47,107 bases of DNA from Paracoccaceae bacterium (GTDB lineage: Bacteria; Pseudomonadota; Alphaproteobacteria; Rhodobacterales; Rhodobacteraceae): positions 1 to 47,107 of the forward strand of contig JAFMKS010000002.1 of assembly GCA_017852835.1 (NCBI GenBank). Reading direction: 5' to 3'. The notes beneath the pieces were generated by a model. The model saw only the letters and a list, made by a program, of their open reading frames with translations, was not told where the DNA came from and did no database searches. The position numbers were made by a program, and so were the translations under genes. Below, piece after piece: positions 17,004-27,475 of the stretch; within the stretch, counting starts at the first letter, position 1, and the number at the start of each line of letters is the position of its first letter.

Positions 17004-17540
17004 TCAGTCCTGCATAGGCGGCCAAGGGCGCATATCTTCTGCCGCAATCCAGGTTGCGACCCATTCAGGAATTTCGGGTCGATCCGCTGTTTCACCTAAT
17101 GCTGACCAAATGCGATCTGGTGAAACAATGCCATCGTGCCCAACAAATGCACCGCGATAAACGATGTGACCTGCGCAGTCGCCGTTGGTTTTCCACATGG
17201 ATTGTTCGATATAAATAAATCGGTCGTCCCAACAGAGGGCGCGGGATCGCATTTCGATGCGTTCAAACATACGGATGCGGCGGCGGTATCGGACGCAGGC
17301 ACCGGCCATGGTCATTCCCCATCTGCGTTCTTTCAACACATTCAATAGACCAGAGCGTGCGGCAAGAGGGATGCGCCCCAAATCATATAGGGTTAGTGTG
17401 CGGCCGTTGTTCAATTCGACCCATGGGTCCAAATCCCATGGCATGCACATATGATGGGATATGTGAACATCACCAAACCCCAATTTCGGTGCCTTTCGAA
17501 ATTTGAATACTTCTTTGATAAGTCTAAGAAATGGATACAT
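17004..17540 (-). CDS. Thioesterase-like (hot-dog fold) protein
   Basis: DLDPWVELNNGRTLTLYDLGR and RYRRRIRMFERIEMRSR typical of THEM6/4HBT-like thioesterases. Confidence 0.8.
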   Translation of the reverse strand: MYPFLRLIKEVFKFRKAPKLGFGDVHISHHMCMPWDLDPWVELNNGRTLTLYDLGRIPLAARSGLLNVLKERRWGMTMAGACVRYRRRIRMFERIEMRSRALCWDDRFIYIEQSMWKTNGDCAGHIVYRGAFVGHDGIVSPDRIWSALGETADRPEIPEWVATWIAAEDMRPWPPMQD

Positions 17541-17604
17541 AAAATTTGCCTTTCGCTGCGATTTTGACGCAGAATATCAATGACATACTGGGGTGAAGTG
17601 GGGC

Positions 17605-18897
17605 CTAAACAGTTACGTCGACGGCCAGTTGTTGGCCAACATCAAACACGCGTTTATAGCGTTCAATTTCCTCTTTTGGACCCATTGCTTTATTCGGGTT
17701 ATCGGACAATTTGACGGTTGGATTTCCATTCGCTGACACTGCTTTGCAGACCAACGAAAACGCCTCAAGCCCCGCATCGGGTACCAATCCGCGGAAATCA
17801 TTTGTCAGATTTGTGCCCCAGCCAAAGGACACTTTTACCCTGTCGGTAAAACGTCGGTATAACGTCTGTATTTCGTCGGTGTCGAGCCCGTCAGAGAAGA
17901 TGACGAGTTTTTGTGTCGGATCCTCACCACGGTCTTTCCACCATTGAATCGCAGTTTCCGCAGCAAGTTCGGGTTTACCACTATCGATACGGATACCTGT
18001 CCAACCCGCCAACCAATCAGGGGCATTCTTCAAAAAACCGTCTGTGCCATAGGTATCGGGAAGGATGATGCGCAGGTTGCCATCATGCTCTTCATGCCAG
18101 TCTGCCAAAACCTGATAGGGGGCTTGTGCCAAATCAGCATCAGTTTCCGCCAGCGCTGAATAGACCATCGGTAATTCATGCGCGTTGGTGCCGATCGCTT
18201 CGATATCGCGCCGCATCGCGATTAAACAGTTTGAGGTGCCAATGAATTTGTTTTCAAGCCCCTCTTGCATGGCCTGTACGGCCCAGTCCTGCCACAAAAA
18301 GGAATGACGACGACGCGCCCCAAAATCGGCAATCCGCAGATGTTCCAATTGCCTTAGGCGTTCCACCTTTTCCCACAGTTTTGTCATCGCGCGCGCGTAC
18401 AAAACTTGGATTTCAAAACGCCCCATATCTTTCAATACGGCGCGACCGCGCAGTTCCATCAATACGGCAAGTGCTGGGATTTCCCATAGCATAACCTCAG
18501 GCCAACTGCCTTCGAACGTCAGTTCATATTGACCATCGCGTTTTTCAAGGTGGTAATCGGGCAAACGCAGGTTTTCAAACCACTCCATGTAATCGGATCT
18601 GAACATTTGGCGTTTGCCGTAAAATGTATTCCCGCGCAACCACGTACTTTCGCCGCGGCTGAGCGATAGACTGCGGATATGATCCAGTTGTTCACGCAAT
18701 TCCCCTTCGTCGATCAATTCGGCCAAGCGGATATGTTTTGAACGATTGATCAGACTGAATGTAACCTGCGTATCGGGTTTGTAACGATGGATCGATTGGC
18801 ACATCAACAGTTTATAGAAATCCGTGTCGATCAGTGATCTGACAATGGGATCAATGCGCCATTTGTGGTTCCAAACGCGTGTCGCGATATCCACCAT
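17605..18897 (-). CDS. pncB: Nicotinate phosphoribosyltransferase
   Basis: SLIDTDFYKLLMCQSI, FGARRRHSF, GTSNCLIA, FSDGLDTD motifs. Confidence 0.95.
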   Translation of the reverse strand: MVDIATRVWNHKWRIDPIVRSLIDTDFYKLLMCQSIHRYKPDTQVTFSLINRSKHIRLAELIDEGELREQLDHIRSLSLSRGESTWLRGNTFYGKRQMFRSDYMEWFENLRLPDYHLEKRDGQYELTFEGSWPEVMLWEIPALAVLMELRGRAVLKDMGRFEIQVLYARAMTKLWEKVERLRQLEHLRIADFGARRRHSFLWQDWAVQAMQEGLENKFIGTSNCLIAMRRDIEAIGTNAHELPMVYSALAETDADLAQAPYQVLADWHEEHDGNLRIILPDTYGTDGFLKNAPDWLAGWTGIRIDSGKPELAAETAIQWWKDRGEDPTQKLVIFSDGLDTDEIQTLYRRFTDRVKVSFGWGTNLTNDFRGLVPDAGLEAFSLVCKAVSANGNPTVKLSDNPNKAMGPKEEIERYKRVFDVGQQLAVDVTV

Positions 18898-19490
18898 TAT
18901 GAAATTCCTATCCCTAACGCATCCCAATCACTGCGTGCCCGATCCAATGATCCATCAAGATCAATGGCACGGCACAGATCAATGCGAACATTTGTTTCAT
19001 ACCCCAGTTTTACGGCATCTTGTGCCGAAAAATTAACACAATAATCTGTAGCCAATCCGACAAGCGTCACCTTGGACACAGATCGTTCTGTAAGAAAACC
19101 ATGCAGGCCAGTCGCAGTTGTGTGGTCATTTTCGAAAAACGCAGAATAACTATCCACATCAGGGTTCTGACCTTTACGAATAATCAAATCGGGACGTGTT
19201 GTGTTCAAATCGTCATGAAGCGCGCTGCCGAATGACCCTTGGATACAATGATCAGGCCACAGAACTTGTGGGCCATATGGCATTTCAATCACGCTGAATG
19301 GATCGGCATTCTGATTGCTTGCGAATGAACTGTGGTTTGCGGGGTGCCAATCTTGGGTCAATATCACGTAATCGAAATCATTCATGATGTCATTGATCCC
19401 TGAAATGATCTGATCGCCGTTCGTCACTGCCAGCGATCCACCAGGACAAAAATCATTTTGAACATCAATTATCAAAAGAGCATGTTTCAT
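18897..19490 (-). CDS. pncA: Nicotinamidase
   Basis: ALLIIDVQNDFCPGGSLAV; QDWHPANHSSF; VGLATDYCVNFSAQDA. Confidence 0.95.
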   Translation of the reverse strand: MKHALLIIDVQNDFCPGGSLAVTNGDQIISGINDIMNDFDYVILTQDWHPANHSSFASNQNADPFSVIEMPYGPQVLWPDHCIQGSFGSALHDDLNTTRPDLIIRKGQNPDVDSYSAFFENDHTTATGLHGFLTERSVSKVTLVGLATDYCVNFSAQDAVKLGYETNVRIDLCRAIDLDGSLDRARSDWDALGIGIS

Positions 19491-19600
19491 TTTGCATTAA
19501 CCCGCTAGATTTTGTGGCGAATTTGTATGTAAATTAACTTATGTGCAAGTCGTTGATCATGAATACAGGTGATTTAACGATACTATGAGTGGTAGAGTGG

Positions 19601-21742
19601 ATGTCGGCCTCTGAACTTCCTAACATGATCGAGACTGATCGCGAACGCCGTGTGCGCATTAGTCAACTTGCGGTTCAGGTGATTGTTATCGTTGCGACCT
19701 GTTGGGCGGTGATGATGATTGTGTTGGGCGATATGGCGGGATTTGCCATCGCAGGATCGGTGGCAGGTGTTTATGGTCTTAGTTTGCTGTTGTTTCTGTT
19801 TCGCTTTGACACGATCGCCCGCGCGTTTTGGTTGATCAATGCCATTTTGACAACGGTGTTCGGGATCATCGTTTCTGAACATGGCACGCAAGTTGATCTC
19901 TTGTTCTTTCCTATTTTGGCCCTGCCGTTTTTGGCGTTTTCATGGAAAACAGAGCGGAGCTATTTGTATGGCTTCATGGCTTACAGCGCTATTGCATGGG
20001 CCTGTGTGATCTATTTTGATTTGGCTTCCAGCTCTGAGCGCTTATTCGGGATTCCGCCAATGCAAAATTTGCTTTCAACGGAAATTATTAACTATCTACT
20101 TATGGGGACGATGGCGGTTTTGTTGGTTGCTGAACTTGCCTATTTCTCAATCCTTGCTGGACAGACAGAAGATGAACTGCACCAAGCGCGCTTGCGTGCA
20201 GAAGAGGCGGCGAATGCCAAGGGCGATTTTTTGGCGAATATGAGCCATGAAATCAGAACGCCCATGACTGGCATGGTTGGCATGATTGAGGTTATGGAAA
20301 CCTTGCGACCTACCCAAGAACAACAGCGTGTTTTGGGTATTATTCGCAATTCTGCCTTTTCGCTGCTGCGGATCATTGATGACATTCTGGATGCCAGCAA
20401 AATTGATGCAGGCAAGCTGGAAATCAGTCGATCAAAAACAGACATGCGCGCCACAATCGAGGGTGTGGCCCTTACCCTACAGCATATGGCCGATGATTTG
20501 GGTGTGAAAATCCACCTGTTTATCGATCCGAAGGTTCCAGAGTTTGGAATGATTGACGGTGGGCGTTTGCGTCAAGTTATGCTGAACCTATTAAGTAATG
20601 CCGTAAAATATTCCGCGCATGATCTGACAGAACGCGATAGTCATGTCCGTTTCAGTGTGTCGATGACGTCCACGGGCCAAATGCGGATTGACGTCAAAGA
20701 TAATGGCATTGGCATGAGCCAAGAGGTACAGAAAAATCTGTTTGAACCCTTTATGCAGGATGAACCAGTTGCGACGCGGCGCGTCGGGGGCACGGGATTG
20801 GGTTTGGTTATTTCGCTTCATTTGGTCAATAGAATGGATGGGCGTATTCAATTGATTAGCGAACAAGATGTCGGAACCGAGGTTTCCGTTTTCCTTCCAC
20901 TTGAAACTCTTCGGGCACCATCGAATTTGGTAGATATTTCTGGGTTGTTTGTGGATTGGATCGCGGATGAGACCGCGGATGAGCATGAAGAGATTAAACG
21001 ATATCTAACTGCGCAGGGCGTTGATGTGCAAACGCATGATGCAGAGTGTGATTTGTACGCTTTGAACATCCCGACTAAGGGCCAAAAGATTTTTGTCCTG
21101 AGCAGCGGTTCTCCTGATCGCATCGTGGGTTGGCAAGAACAGCTGCGTGAACGTTTTGAAAACCCTGGGTTTCTGATGATGACAGCCAACCGTGCAGAAC
21201 GTTTGGGTCTGTTGCAGGACGACGTTTTCCGAACGCAGTTGTTTCCTGCACTGCCAACAGAACTGCATCGGGCGTTTGGGTTACTGGCAGGGCGTCTAAA
21301 GACAGAGAATTCCACTGATCTACCTGTAAATTCGGACCAAACGCAGCCTGATATGCGCGTGCGCGGTGAAAAGAAAATCCTGTTCGTCGAAGATAACGAA
21401 ATCAATCGTATCGTTATGCTGAAACAGTTGGAAATTCTGGGCTTTAACGCGGATATTGCTCGCAATGGTCAAGAGGGCCTAACCATGTGGCAAGAAGGCG
21501 ATTACGATGTGATCCTGTCGGATTGTCATATGCCTGTATTGGATGGCTTTGAAATGTCGCGCGCACTGCGAGATATTGAACAGGCTGAATTCATGAACCG
21601 CACCCCCATTATCGCGATCACGGCCAATGCTCTAAAGGGGGATGCCGACAAATGTTTTGCCTCGGGCATGGATGACTACATCGCCAAGCCCGTCGAAATC
21701 AAAACATTGGAACAAAAATTGCGGATGTTCCTTGATGCCTAA
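19601..21742 (+). CDS. Membrane hybrid sensor histidine kinase with C-terminal receiver
   Basis: N-terminal TM helices; [19 protein letters not shown] HisKA; DNGIGMS / GTGLGLVIS HATPase; [11 protein letters not shown]...[10 protein letters not shown] receiver. Confidence 0.94.
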   Translation: MSASELPNMIETDRERRVRISQLAVQVIVIVATCWAVMMIVLGDMAGFAIAGSVAGVYGLSLLLFLFRFDTIARAFWLINAILTTVFGIIVSEHGTQVDLLFFPILALPFLAFSWKTERSYLYGFMAYSAIAWACVIYFDLASSSERLFGIPPMQNLLSTEIINYLLMGTMAVLLVAELAYFSILAGQTEDELHQARLRAEEAANAKGDFLANMSHEIRTPMTGMVGMIEVMETLRPTQEQQRVLGIIRNSAFSLLRIIDDILDASKIDAGKLEISRSKTDMRATIEGVALTLQHMADDLGVKIHLFIDPKVPEFGMIDGGRLRQVMLNLLSNAVKYSAHDLTERDSHVRFSVSMTSTGQMRIDVKDNGIGMSQEVQKNLFEPFMQDEPVATRRVGGTGLGLVISLHLVNRMDGRIQLISEQDVGTEVSVFLPLETLRAPSNLVDISGLFVDWIADETADEHEEIKRYLTAQGVDVQTHDAECDLYALNIPTKGQKIFVLSSGSPDRIVGWQEQLRERFENPGFLMMTANRAERLGLLQDDVFRTQLFPALPTELHRAFGLLAGRLKTENSTDLPVNSDQTQPDMRVRGEKKILFVEDNEINRIVMLKQLEILGFNADIARNGQEGLTMWQEGDYDVILSDCHMPVLDGFEMSRALRDIEQAEFMNRTPIIAITANALKGDADKCFASGMDDYIAKPVEIKTLEQKLRMFLDA

Positions 21743-22683
21743 TCCGTCGAATTAATAAGCGTTGAGATCCTGGGCGTGGTTCCTGTTTCTGCGCGGCTTT
21801 TGTTTCTGAGGACGGGGGTGTTTTCGGAAACTGTGACACGGCTTTCGCGAAAGACAACATACAAACCGCTTGAGATGATGATACATGCCCCAATCAACGT
21901 GAACCTGTCAGGCAGTTCGGCAAAAAAGAAATATCCATAGATAATCGCCCATATCATTTGCGAATAATGCATGGGTGCCACGACGCTGGCTTCACCGTTT
22001 TTATAAGCCAAGATGATGCATAGAGAGGCGAGCGATGCCAATATCGCCATTGTCGCCACAGTCCCCAAATCAAACAGTGCCATTGGAACGTAGCGGCCAG
22101 GTAATAATGCGGCCATCAACAACAGATTGGCAAACATTGGATAAATCATCAAAACGGTACTGCGTTCTTCGTTCCCGATTTTTCGCACAATCAACGATGA
22201 AATTGCGGCGCCAACGGCTGCCGTCAAACCTGCCGCATGGCCCAATCCAAGTTCAACATACCCGGGCCGCAGAACCACCAAAACACCAATCATGCCAACA
22301 ATAACCGCGCTGCCCCGATGGATCCCGACACGTTCGCCCAACATCGGAACAGATAAAACCGTGATCAACAAAGGCATACCAAACAGAAACGCATAGGTTT
22401 GTGCCAAAGGAAGAACGGAAAATGCGTAAAATGCCGATATCCCCGTAACCACGGTTGCAACGACGCGCAGTAGAGACCACCAAGGATGTTTAGGGAACAA
22501 ATTGTCCGCATTGCGTTCTCGAAGGTGCATCAAAAACACCATTGGAAAGCTGAACAAGACCGAGAAAAAGATGATTTGAAAAGTCGAATACTGTCCGCCT
22601 AAATATTTCACCGCCACATCATGTGCCGAGAAGAGTGCGAATCCAAGTAATGCGAAAATGGCGCCTTTGGCGTTAGCAGACAT
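21739..22683 (-). CDS. DMT superfamily (EamA) transporter
   Basis: Two EamA repeats, 10-TM pattern; [24 protein letters not shown]. Confidence 0.9.
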   Translation of the reverse strand: MSANAKGAIFALLGFALFSAHDVAVKYLGGQYSTFQIIFFSVLFSFPMVFLMHLRERNADNLFPKHPWWSLLRVVATVVTGISAFYAFSVLPLAQTYAFLFGMPLLITVLSVPMLGERVGIHRGSAVIVGMIGVLVVLRPGYVELGLGHAAGLTAAVGAAISSLIVRKIGNEERSTVLMIYPMFANLLLMAALLPGRYVPMALFDLGTVATMAILASLASLCIILAYKNGEASVVAPMHYSQMIWAIIYGYFFFAELPDRFTLIGACIIISSGLYVVFRESRVTVSENTPVLRNKSRAETGTTPRISTLINSTD

Positions 22684-22689
22684 AAATTA

Positions 22690-22735
22690 ACCCGCAGGAA
22701 TAATGCTATTGGTTTAGCAAAATCACACTGCGGGT
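22690..22735 (-). repeat. Nested inverted repeat in the EamA leader / downstream of leuB
   Basis: Plus strand ACCCGCAG (22690-22697)...TGCTA (22704-22708)-TAGCA (22715-22719)...CTGCGGGT (22728-22735). Confidence 0.6.
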
Positions 22736-22765
22736 CATTCATGCAAGAGTTAAATTAAAACTCTC

Positions 22766-23872
22766 TTATAATGATGCGTTTAGCGCCGCGATAATCGCGT
22801 CGCCCATTTCAGATGTTGAAACAGGTGTCACACCCTCTTCGCCCAATAGATCCGCTGTGCGAACGCCATCGGCCAACACTTTTTCAACCGCTTGTTCTAG
22901 GCGATCTGCCTCTGCGCCTTGGTCAAAGCTATAGCGCAATGCCATTGCAAAACTCAGGACACAGGCGATCGGGTTCGCTTTGCCTTCACCCGCAATATCA
23001 GGTGCCGACCCGTGTACGGGTTCATATAGTGCCTTTGGACGGCCATTTGCCATTGGGGCACCCAGCGACGCAGATGGCAACATACCCAGCGATCCGGTCA
23101 GCATTGCCGCCGCATCTGAAAGCAGATCACCAAATAGGTTATCGGTTACGATGACATCAAACTGTTTGGGCCAGCGGCAAAGTTGCATGGCACCTGCGTC
23201 TGCGTACATGTGTGATAGTTCAACATCCGCATATTCTTCGTCGTGAACTTTTTGCACAACTTCCCGCCAAAGAATGCCAGATTCCATAACGTTCGCTTTT
23301 TCCATTGAACACACCTTGTTGCCACGACGACGGGCCAATTCAAATGCGCTACGTGCAACACGTTCGATTTCTGATTCTGTGTAACGTTGTGTGTTGATAC
23401 CAACACGTTCGTTACCTTCCTCGAAAATGCCGCGTGGCTCACCAAAGTAGATGCCAGATGTCAGTTCGCGCACGATCATGATGTCCAAACCAGCGACCAC
23501 ATCTTTTTTCAAAGATGAGAAATCTGCAAGGGCGTCAAAACATTGCGCTGGGCGCAAGTTCGCGAACAGGTCCATTTCCTTGCGCAGGCGCAAAAGCCCG
23601 CGTTCAGGTTTCACAGAAAAATCAAGGTTGTCATATTTTGGGCCGCCAACGGCACCCAACAGAACGGCGTCTACCTCTTGGGCTTTGGTCATTGTGTCGT
23701 CATGCAATGGCGTGCCGTGCGCGTCATATGCCGCGCCGCCAACCAAATCCTCGGATACATCAAATGCAAGGCCGCGGTTGTCTCCGTACCATGAAATGAT
23801 TTTGCGAACTTCGGCCATGACCTCTGGTCCGATACCGTCACCAGGGAGGATAAGAATTGATGGGTTGCTCAT
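22766..23872 (-). CDS. leuB: 3-isopropylmalate dehydrogenase
   Basis: [41 protein letters not shown]. Confidence 0.96.
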   Translation of the reverse strand: MSNPSILILPGDGIGPEVMAEVRKIISWYGDNRGLAFDVSEDLVGGAAYDAHGTPLHDDTMTKAQEVDAVLLGAVGGPKYDNLDFSVKPERGLLRLRKEMDLFANLRPAQCFDALADFSSLKKDVVAGLDIMIVRELTSGIYFGEPRGIFEEGNERVGINTQRYTESEIERVARSAFELARRRGNKVCSMEKANVMESGILWREVVQKVHDEEYADVELSHMYADAGAMQLCRWPKQFDVIVTDNLFGDLLSDAAAMLTGSLGMLPSASLGAPMANGRPKALYEPVHGSAPDIAGEGKANPIACVLSFAMALRYSFDQGAEADRLEQAVEKVLADGVRTADLLGEEGVTPVSTSEMGDAIIAALNASL

Positions 23873-23948
23873 GCTATGAATCCTTGGGTTATACTGTCCC
23901 AAGCGGGTTAGCGATTTCCACGTAAATGGTCAAGAAAGCGTGGGAAAT

Positions 23949-24068
23949 TTACGCCATTTGCAGAATGCTGTGTGCGTTGTTTGAATGGCGCTTTTCGATG
24001 ATCAATTCGGCAATGCGTAACATTGCGATTCCGCGCATTGCTAAAAACGTCGGCAGCACCCCCCACAT
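23949..24068 (-). CDS. Possible small membrane peptide (39 aa) between leuD and leuB
   Basis: MWGVLPTFLAMRGIAMLRIAELIIEKRHSNNAHSILQMA*; hydrophobic N-terminus, no obvious homologue. Confidence 0.3.
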   Translation of the reverse strand: MWGVLPTFLAMRGIAMLRIAELIIEKRHSNNAHSILQMA

Positions 24069-24206
24069 AATGATGATCCAAGCCGCACATCGCCCAAAAT
24101 TTATATAACAAAACCAACATCTTGTGGTCTTAGAAATCTTGTTCGCAAACGACGGACATAAGTGTGCGACCGCAATAATTACACTTTGATAATATTTTTA
24201 CAGATC

Positions 24207-24232
24207 ACTGGTGCGCCCTTGGGCACACCAGT
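24207..24232. terminator. Hairpin downstream of leuD (possibly bidirectional)
   Basis: ACTGGTGCGCCCTTGGGCACACCAGT; G-U compensated on the minus strand, followed by a short T run on the plus strand. Confidence 0.5.
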
Positions 24233-24241
24233 AGTTTTATG

Positions 24242-24847
24242 TTATGCCCAAGGGCGTGCGGCGCCTGCTTTGGCTTCAAAGCTGTCGATTGAGGCCGCTT
24301 TTTCAAGGGTCAAACCAATGTCATCCAACCCGTTCAATAGGCAGTGTTTGCGGAATGGGTCGATGTCAAACTTGATCACGTCCCCATCTGACGATATGAT
24401 TGTCTGTTCCTCAAGATTGACTTCAACCCGCGCATTCGCACCCTTTTCGGCGTCTCTCATCAACAGATCAACCTGTTCCTGCGGAAGCACGATAGGTAGC
24501 ATTCCGTTTTTGAAACAGTTGTTAAAGAAGATGTCCGCGAATGATGTTGAAACAACAACCTTGATCCCAAAATCGGACAAGGCCCATGGCGCGTGTTCGC
24601 GCGACGATCCACAACCAAAGTTGTCGCCTGCAATGAGGATAGATGCCTCGCGATACGCGGCTTGGTTCAACACGAAATCAGGGATTTCGTTACCGTCATC
24701 ATCATAACGCATTTCATCAAACGCATGCACACCCAAACCCGAGCGTTTGATCGTTTTCAAAAATTGCTTTGGGATGATCATATCGGTGTCGATGTTAACC
24801 AATGGCATTGGAGCGGCGATGCCGCTGAATGTTTCGAATTTGTCCAT
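24242..24847 (-). CDS. leuD: 3-isopropylmalate dehydratase small subunit
   Basis: [30 protein letters not shown]. Confidence 0.96.
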   Translation of the reverse strand: MDKFETFSGIAAPMPLVNIDTDMIIPKQFLKTIKRSGLGVHAFDEMRYDDDGNEIPDFVLNQAAYREASILIAGDNFGCGSSREHAPWALSDFGIKVVVSTSFADIFFNNCFKNGMLPIVLPQEQVDLLMRDAEKGANARVEVNLEEQTIISSDGDVIKFDIDPFRKHCLLNGLDDIGLTLEKAASIDSFEAKAGAARPWA

Positions 24848-26253
24848 TACATCATCTCCCGAACATCTGTTAGGCGGCCTGTGATCGCCGCGGCGGCTGC
24901 CATTGCTGGTGACATGAGGTGCGTACGTCCACCTCGACCTTGACGGCCTTCAAAGTTACGGTTTGATGTGGCTGCACAACGTTCGCCTGGTGTCAATTGA
25001 TCAGGGTTCATCGCCAAACACATTGAACATCCCGCCAAACGCCATTCAAAGCCGGCCTCTTTAAAGATGTCTGCAAGGCCTTCTTCTTCGGCTTGGGCGC
25101 GTACCAATCCTGAGCCTGGAACGATCATGGCGCGTAGACCGTCTTTGATCTTTTTGCCCTTTAGGATCTCGGCAGCTGCACGCAAATCTTCGATACGGCC
25201 ATTTGTGCAAGAACCGATGAACACGGTGTCGATTTCGATATCTGTCAATTTTTGTCCAGATGTCAGACCCATGTATTCCAGCGAACGTTGCGCCGCATCG
25301 ACTTTACCACCACTGAAATCTTCGGCACTTGGAACAGTGCTGGTGATCGGCAATACATCCTCTGGTGATGTGCCCCATGTTACAACGGGTGCAATGTCTT
25401 CGCCTTTGATGGTGATGACCTTGTCAAAATGTGCGCCTTCGTCAGTGAACAGAGTTTTCCAATATGCGACGGCTGCTTCCCACTCTGCACCTTTTGGTGC
25501 GTGTGGGCGGCCCTTGCAGTATTCGAATGTCTTTTCATCTGGGGCAATCAGGCCAGCGCGCGCGCCGCCTTCGATGGCCATGTTACACACGGTCATGCGA
25601 CCTTCCATTGACAGATCACGGATCGCTTCACCACAATACTCGATTACATAGCCCGTGCCGCCTGCAGTGCCCGTTTCACCGATAACGGACAATGTAATGT
25701 CCTTGGCGGTCACGCCGGGGCGAAGTTTGCCTGTGATCTCGACCTTCATGTTCTTTGATTTCTTTTGAATCAAAGTTTGTGTCGCAAGAACATGTTCAAC
25801 CTCAGATGTGCCGATGCCATGTGCCAACGCGCCAAACGCACCGTGTGTCGCGGTGTGGCTGTCGCCGCATACAACGGTCATACCGGGCAATGTCCAACCC
25901 TGTTCTGGACCAACGATGTGCACAATCCCCTGACGCACGTCAGATACGGGATAATAATGAATGCCGAAATCCTTGGCATTTTTGTCCAACGCTTCAACCT
26001 GAATACGGCTTTCTTCGTTGTCGATGCCTTTTGCGCGATCCAATGTTGTTGGAACGTTGTGATCTGGCACAGCGATTGTTTTTTCTGGTGCACGCACGGT
26101 ACGGCCTGCCATACGCAGACCCTCGAACGCTTGTGGTGATGTCACTTCGTGAACCAAGTGCCGATCAATATATAGAAGACATGTCCCGTCTTCTGCTTCG
26201 TGGACGACGTGGTCGTTCCAGATTTTGTCATAAAGTGTCTTGGGGGCGGTCAT
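24847..26253 (-). CDS. leuC: 3-isopropylmalate dehydratase large subunit
   Basis: [63 protein letters not shown]. Confidence 0.96.
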   Translation of the reverse strand: MTAPKTLYDKIWNDHVVHEAEDGTCLLYIDRHLVHEVTSPQAFEGLRMAGRTVRAPEKTIAVPDHNVPTTLDRAKGIDNEESRIQVEALDKNAKDFGIHYYPVSDVRQGIVHIVGPEQGWTLPGMTVVCGDSHTATHGAFGALAHGIGTSEVEHVLATQTLIQKKSKNMKVEITGKLRPGVTAKDITLSVIGETGTAGGTGYVIEYCGEAIRDLSMEGRMTVCNMAIEGGARAGLIAPDEKTFEYCKGRPHAPKGAEWEAAVAYWKTLFTDEGAHFDKVITIKGEDIAPVVTWGTSPEDVLPITSTVPSAEDFSGGKVDAAQRSLEYMGLTSGQKLTDIEIDTVFIGSCTNGRIEDLRAAAEILKGKKIKDGLRAMIVPGSGLVRAQAEEEGLADIFKEAGFEWRLAGCSMCLAMNPDQLTPGERCAATSNRNFEGRQGRGGRTHLMSPAMAAAAAITGRLTDVREMM

Positions 26254-26540
26254 TTCCATCCTCTCCCGATTTTTGTGATGAACGTTTGGTGCAAATCTTT
26301 TGTCGCGGCAAATCAGCCGCGTGCTAGAATTGTCATCGTTGCTCCATAAAACCGCCAAGGCAGGCGCGAACGATCATCCATGTCAAAGATCATTTCCATG
26401 ACATTTCGCATACACCTGAATCTTCATGCTCGCAAGTGTTGCCGCACCCTTGCGGCTATGTCGCATTTCAATTACGCGTCATTGAGATTTTTTTGAACCC
26501 ATGCTAGATTCGGCATACACGCACAACGGAGGACATAGTT

Positions 26541-26936
26541 CTGACAGTATCTGTCGAAGCAGTTCGCGCTGCAAACACATCTGCCAATCCCGCGGCAGAG
26601 GATCTTACAAGCGAAGCGCTGTTGGATCGTATCTTAACCTCACTTGACCAAGATAAAGCCGAAGAGATCGTGCAAATTGATTTGCGCGGGAAAACTTCGA
26701 TTGGCGATTACATGGTTATTGCGTCGGGTCGTTCGACCCGTCAGGTCACAGCAATGGCTGAAAAGCTGGTTGATCGTCTAAAGCAAGAGCATGGTCGTGC
26801 CTGCAAGGTTGAAGGCAAAGAGGCAGGAGATTGGGTTTTGATCGACACAGGGGATGTGGTTGTCCACATCTTCCGTCCAGAGGTGCGCGAATTCTATCAG
26901 CTTGAAAAAATGTGGTTGCCTGCTGGGCAAGCATAA
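26541..26936 (+). CDS. rsfS: Ribosomal silencing factor
   Basis: DKAEEIVQIDLRGKTSIGDYMVIASGRSTRQV and VHIFRPEVREFYQLEKMW; start uncertain (CTG at 26541 after a GGAGG SD, or TTG at 26622). Confidence 0.92.
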   Translation: MTVSVEAVRAANTSANPAAEDLTSEALLDRILTSLDQDKAEEIVQIDLRGKTSIGDYMVIASGRSTRQVTAMAEKLVDRLKQEHGRACKVEGKEAGDWVLIDTGDVVVHIFRPEVREFYQLEKMWLPAGQA

Positions 26937-26946
26937 CAGCTGAGTA

Positions 26947-27417
26947 ATGAAGGTATCGATTTGTGCGGTGGGCCGGTTGCGGCGGGGCCCAGAGCTTGAG
27001 CTTCTTTCTGATTATCTTGATCGTTTTAACAAACAGGGCCGTTCAATGGGGTTGGGTCCCGCAGATGTTATTGAGGTTGAGGATAAGAAAAACATTGGCA
27101 TGCGGGCAGAAGCAGATCTGTTGGATCGTGCAATCCCAAATGGCGCAAAAATCATCACGTTGGACGAGCGTGGAAAACTGTTAACCTCGCCTGAATTTGC
27201 CAAATGTCTTGCAAATTTTCGGGATCAGGGACAGGGCCATTTGGCGTTCATAATTGGCGGTGCGGATGGGATTGATCCGTCGCTGCGCGCACGTGCTGAC
27301 ATGTCGATCAGCTTTGGTTCCATGGTTTGGCCCCATATGCTGGTTCGTGTGATGCTAAGTGAACAACTCTATCGGGCGGCGTCAATTTTGGCAGGTTCCC
27401 CCTATCACCGCGCTTAG
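26947..27417 (+). CDS. rlmH: 23S rRNA (pseudouridine1915-N3)-methyltransferase
   Basis: LDERGKLLTSPEFA; FIIGGADGIDPSLRARAD; WPHMLVRVMLSEQLYRAASILAGSPYHRA. Confidence 0.96.
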   Translation: MKVSICAVGRLRRGPELELLSDYLDRFNKQGRSMGLGPADVIEVEDKKNIGMRAEADLLDRAIPNGAKIITLDERGKLLTSPEFAKCLANFRDQGQGHLAFIIGGADGIDPSLRARADMSISFGSMVWPHMLVRVMLSEQLYRAASILAGSPYHRA

Positions 27418-27475
27418 CACTTGCTCTTATTTACCTCTCTACGTAGAACCCTCATAAAATTAAGAGGCGAATGAT

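Noticed and set aside
20926-21300. Possible novel domain between the HATPase and receiver of the hybrid kinase
   Set aside because: Most likely a degenerate receiver domain, common in hybrid histidine kinases.
24162-24707. 181-aa plus-strand ORF antisense to leuD
   Set aside because: Shadow of leuD; begins in the terminator region with no SD or motif.
25067-25651. 194-aa plus-strand ORF antisense to leuC (also 25755..26327)
   Set aside because: Shadow frames of the well-supported leuC gene, with composition typical of antisense translation.
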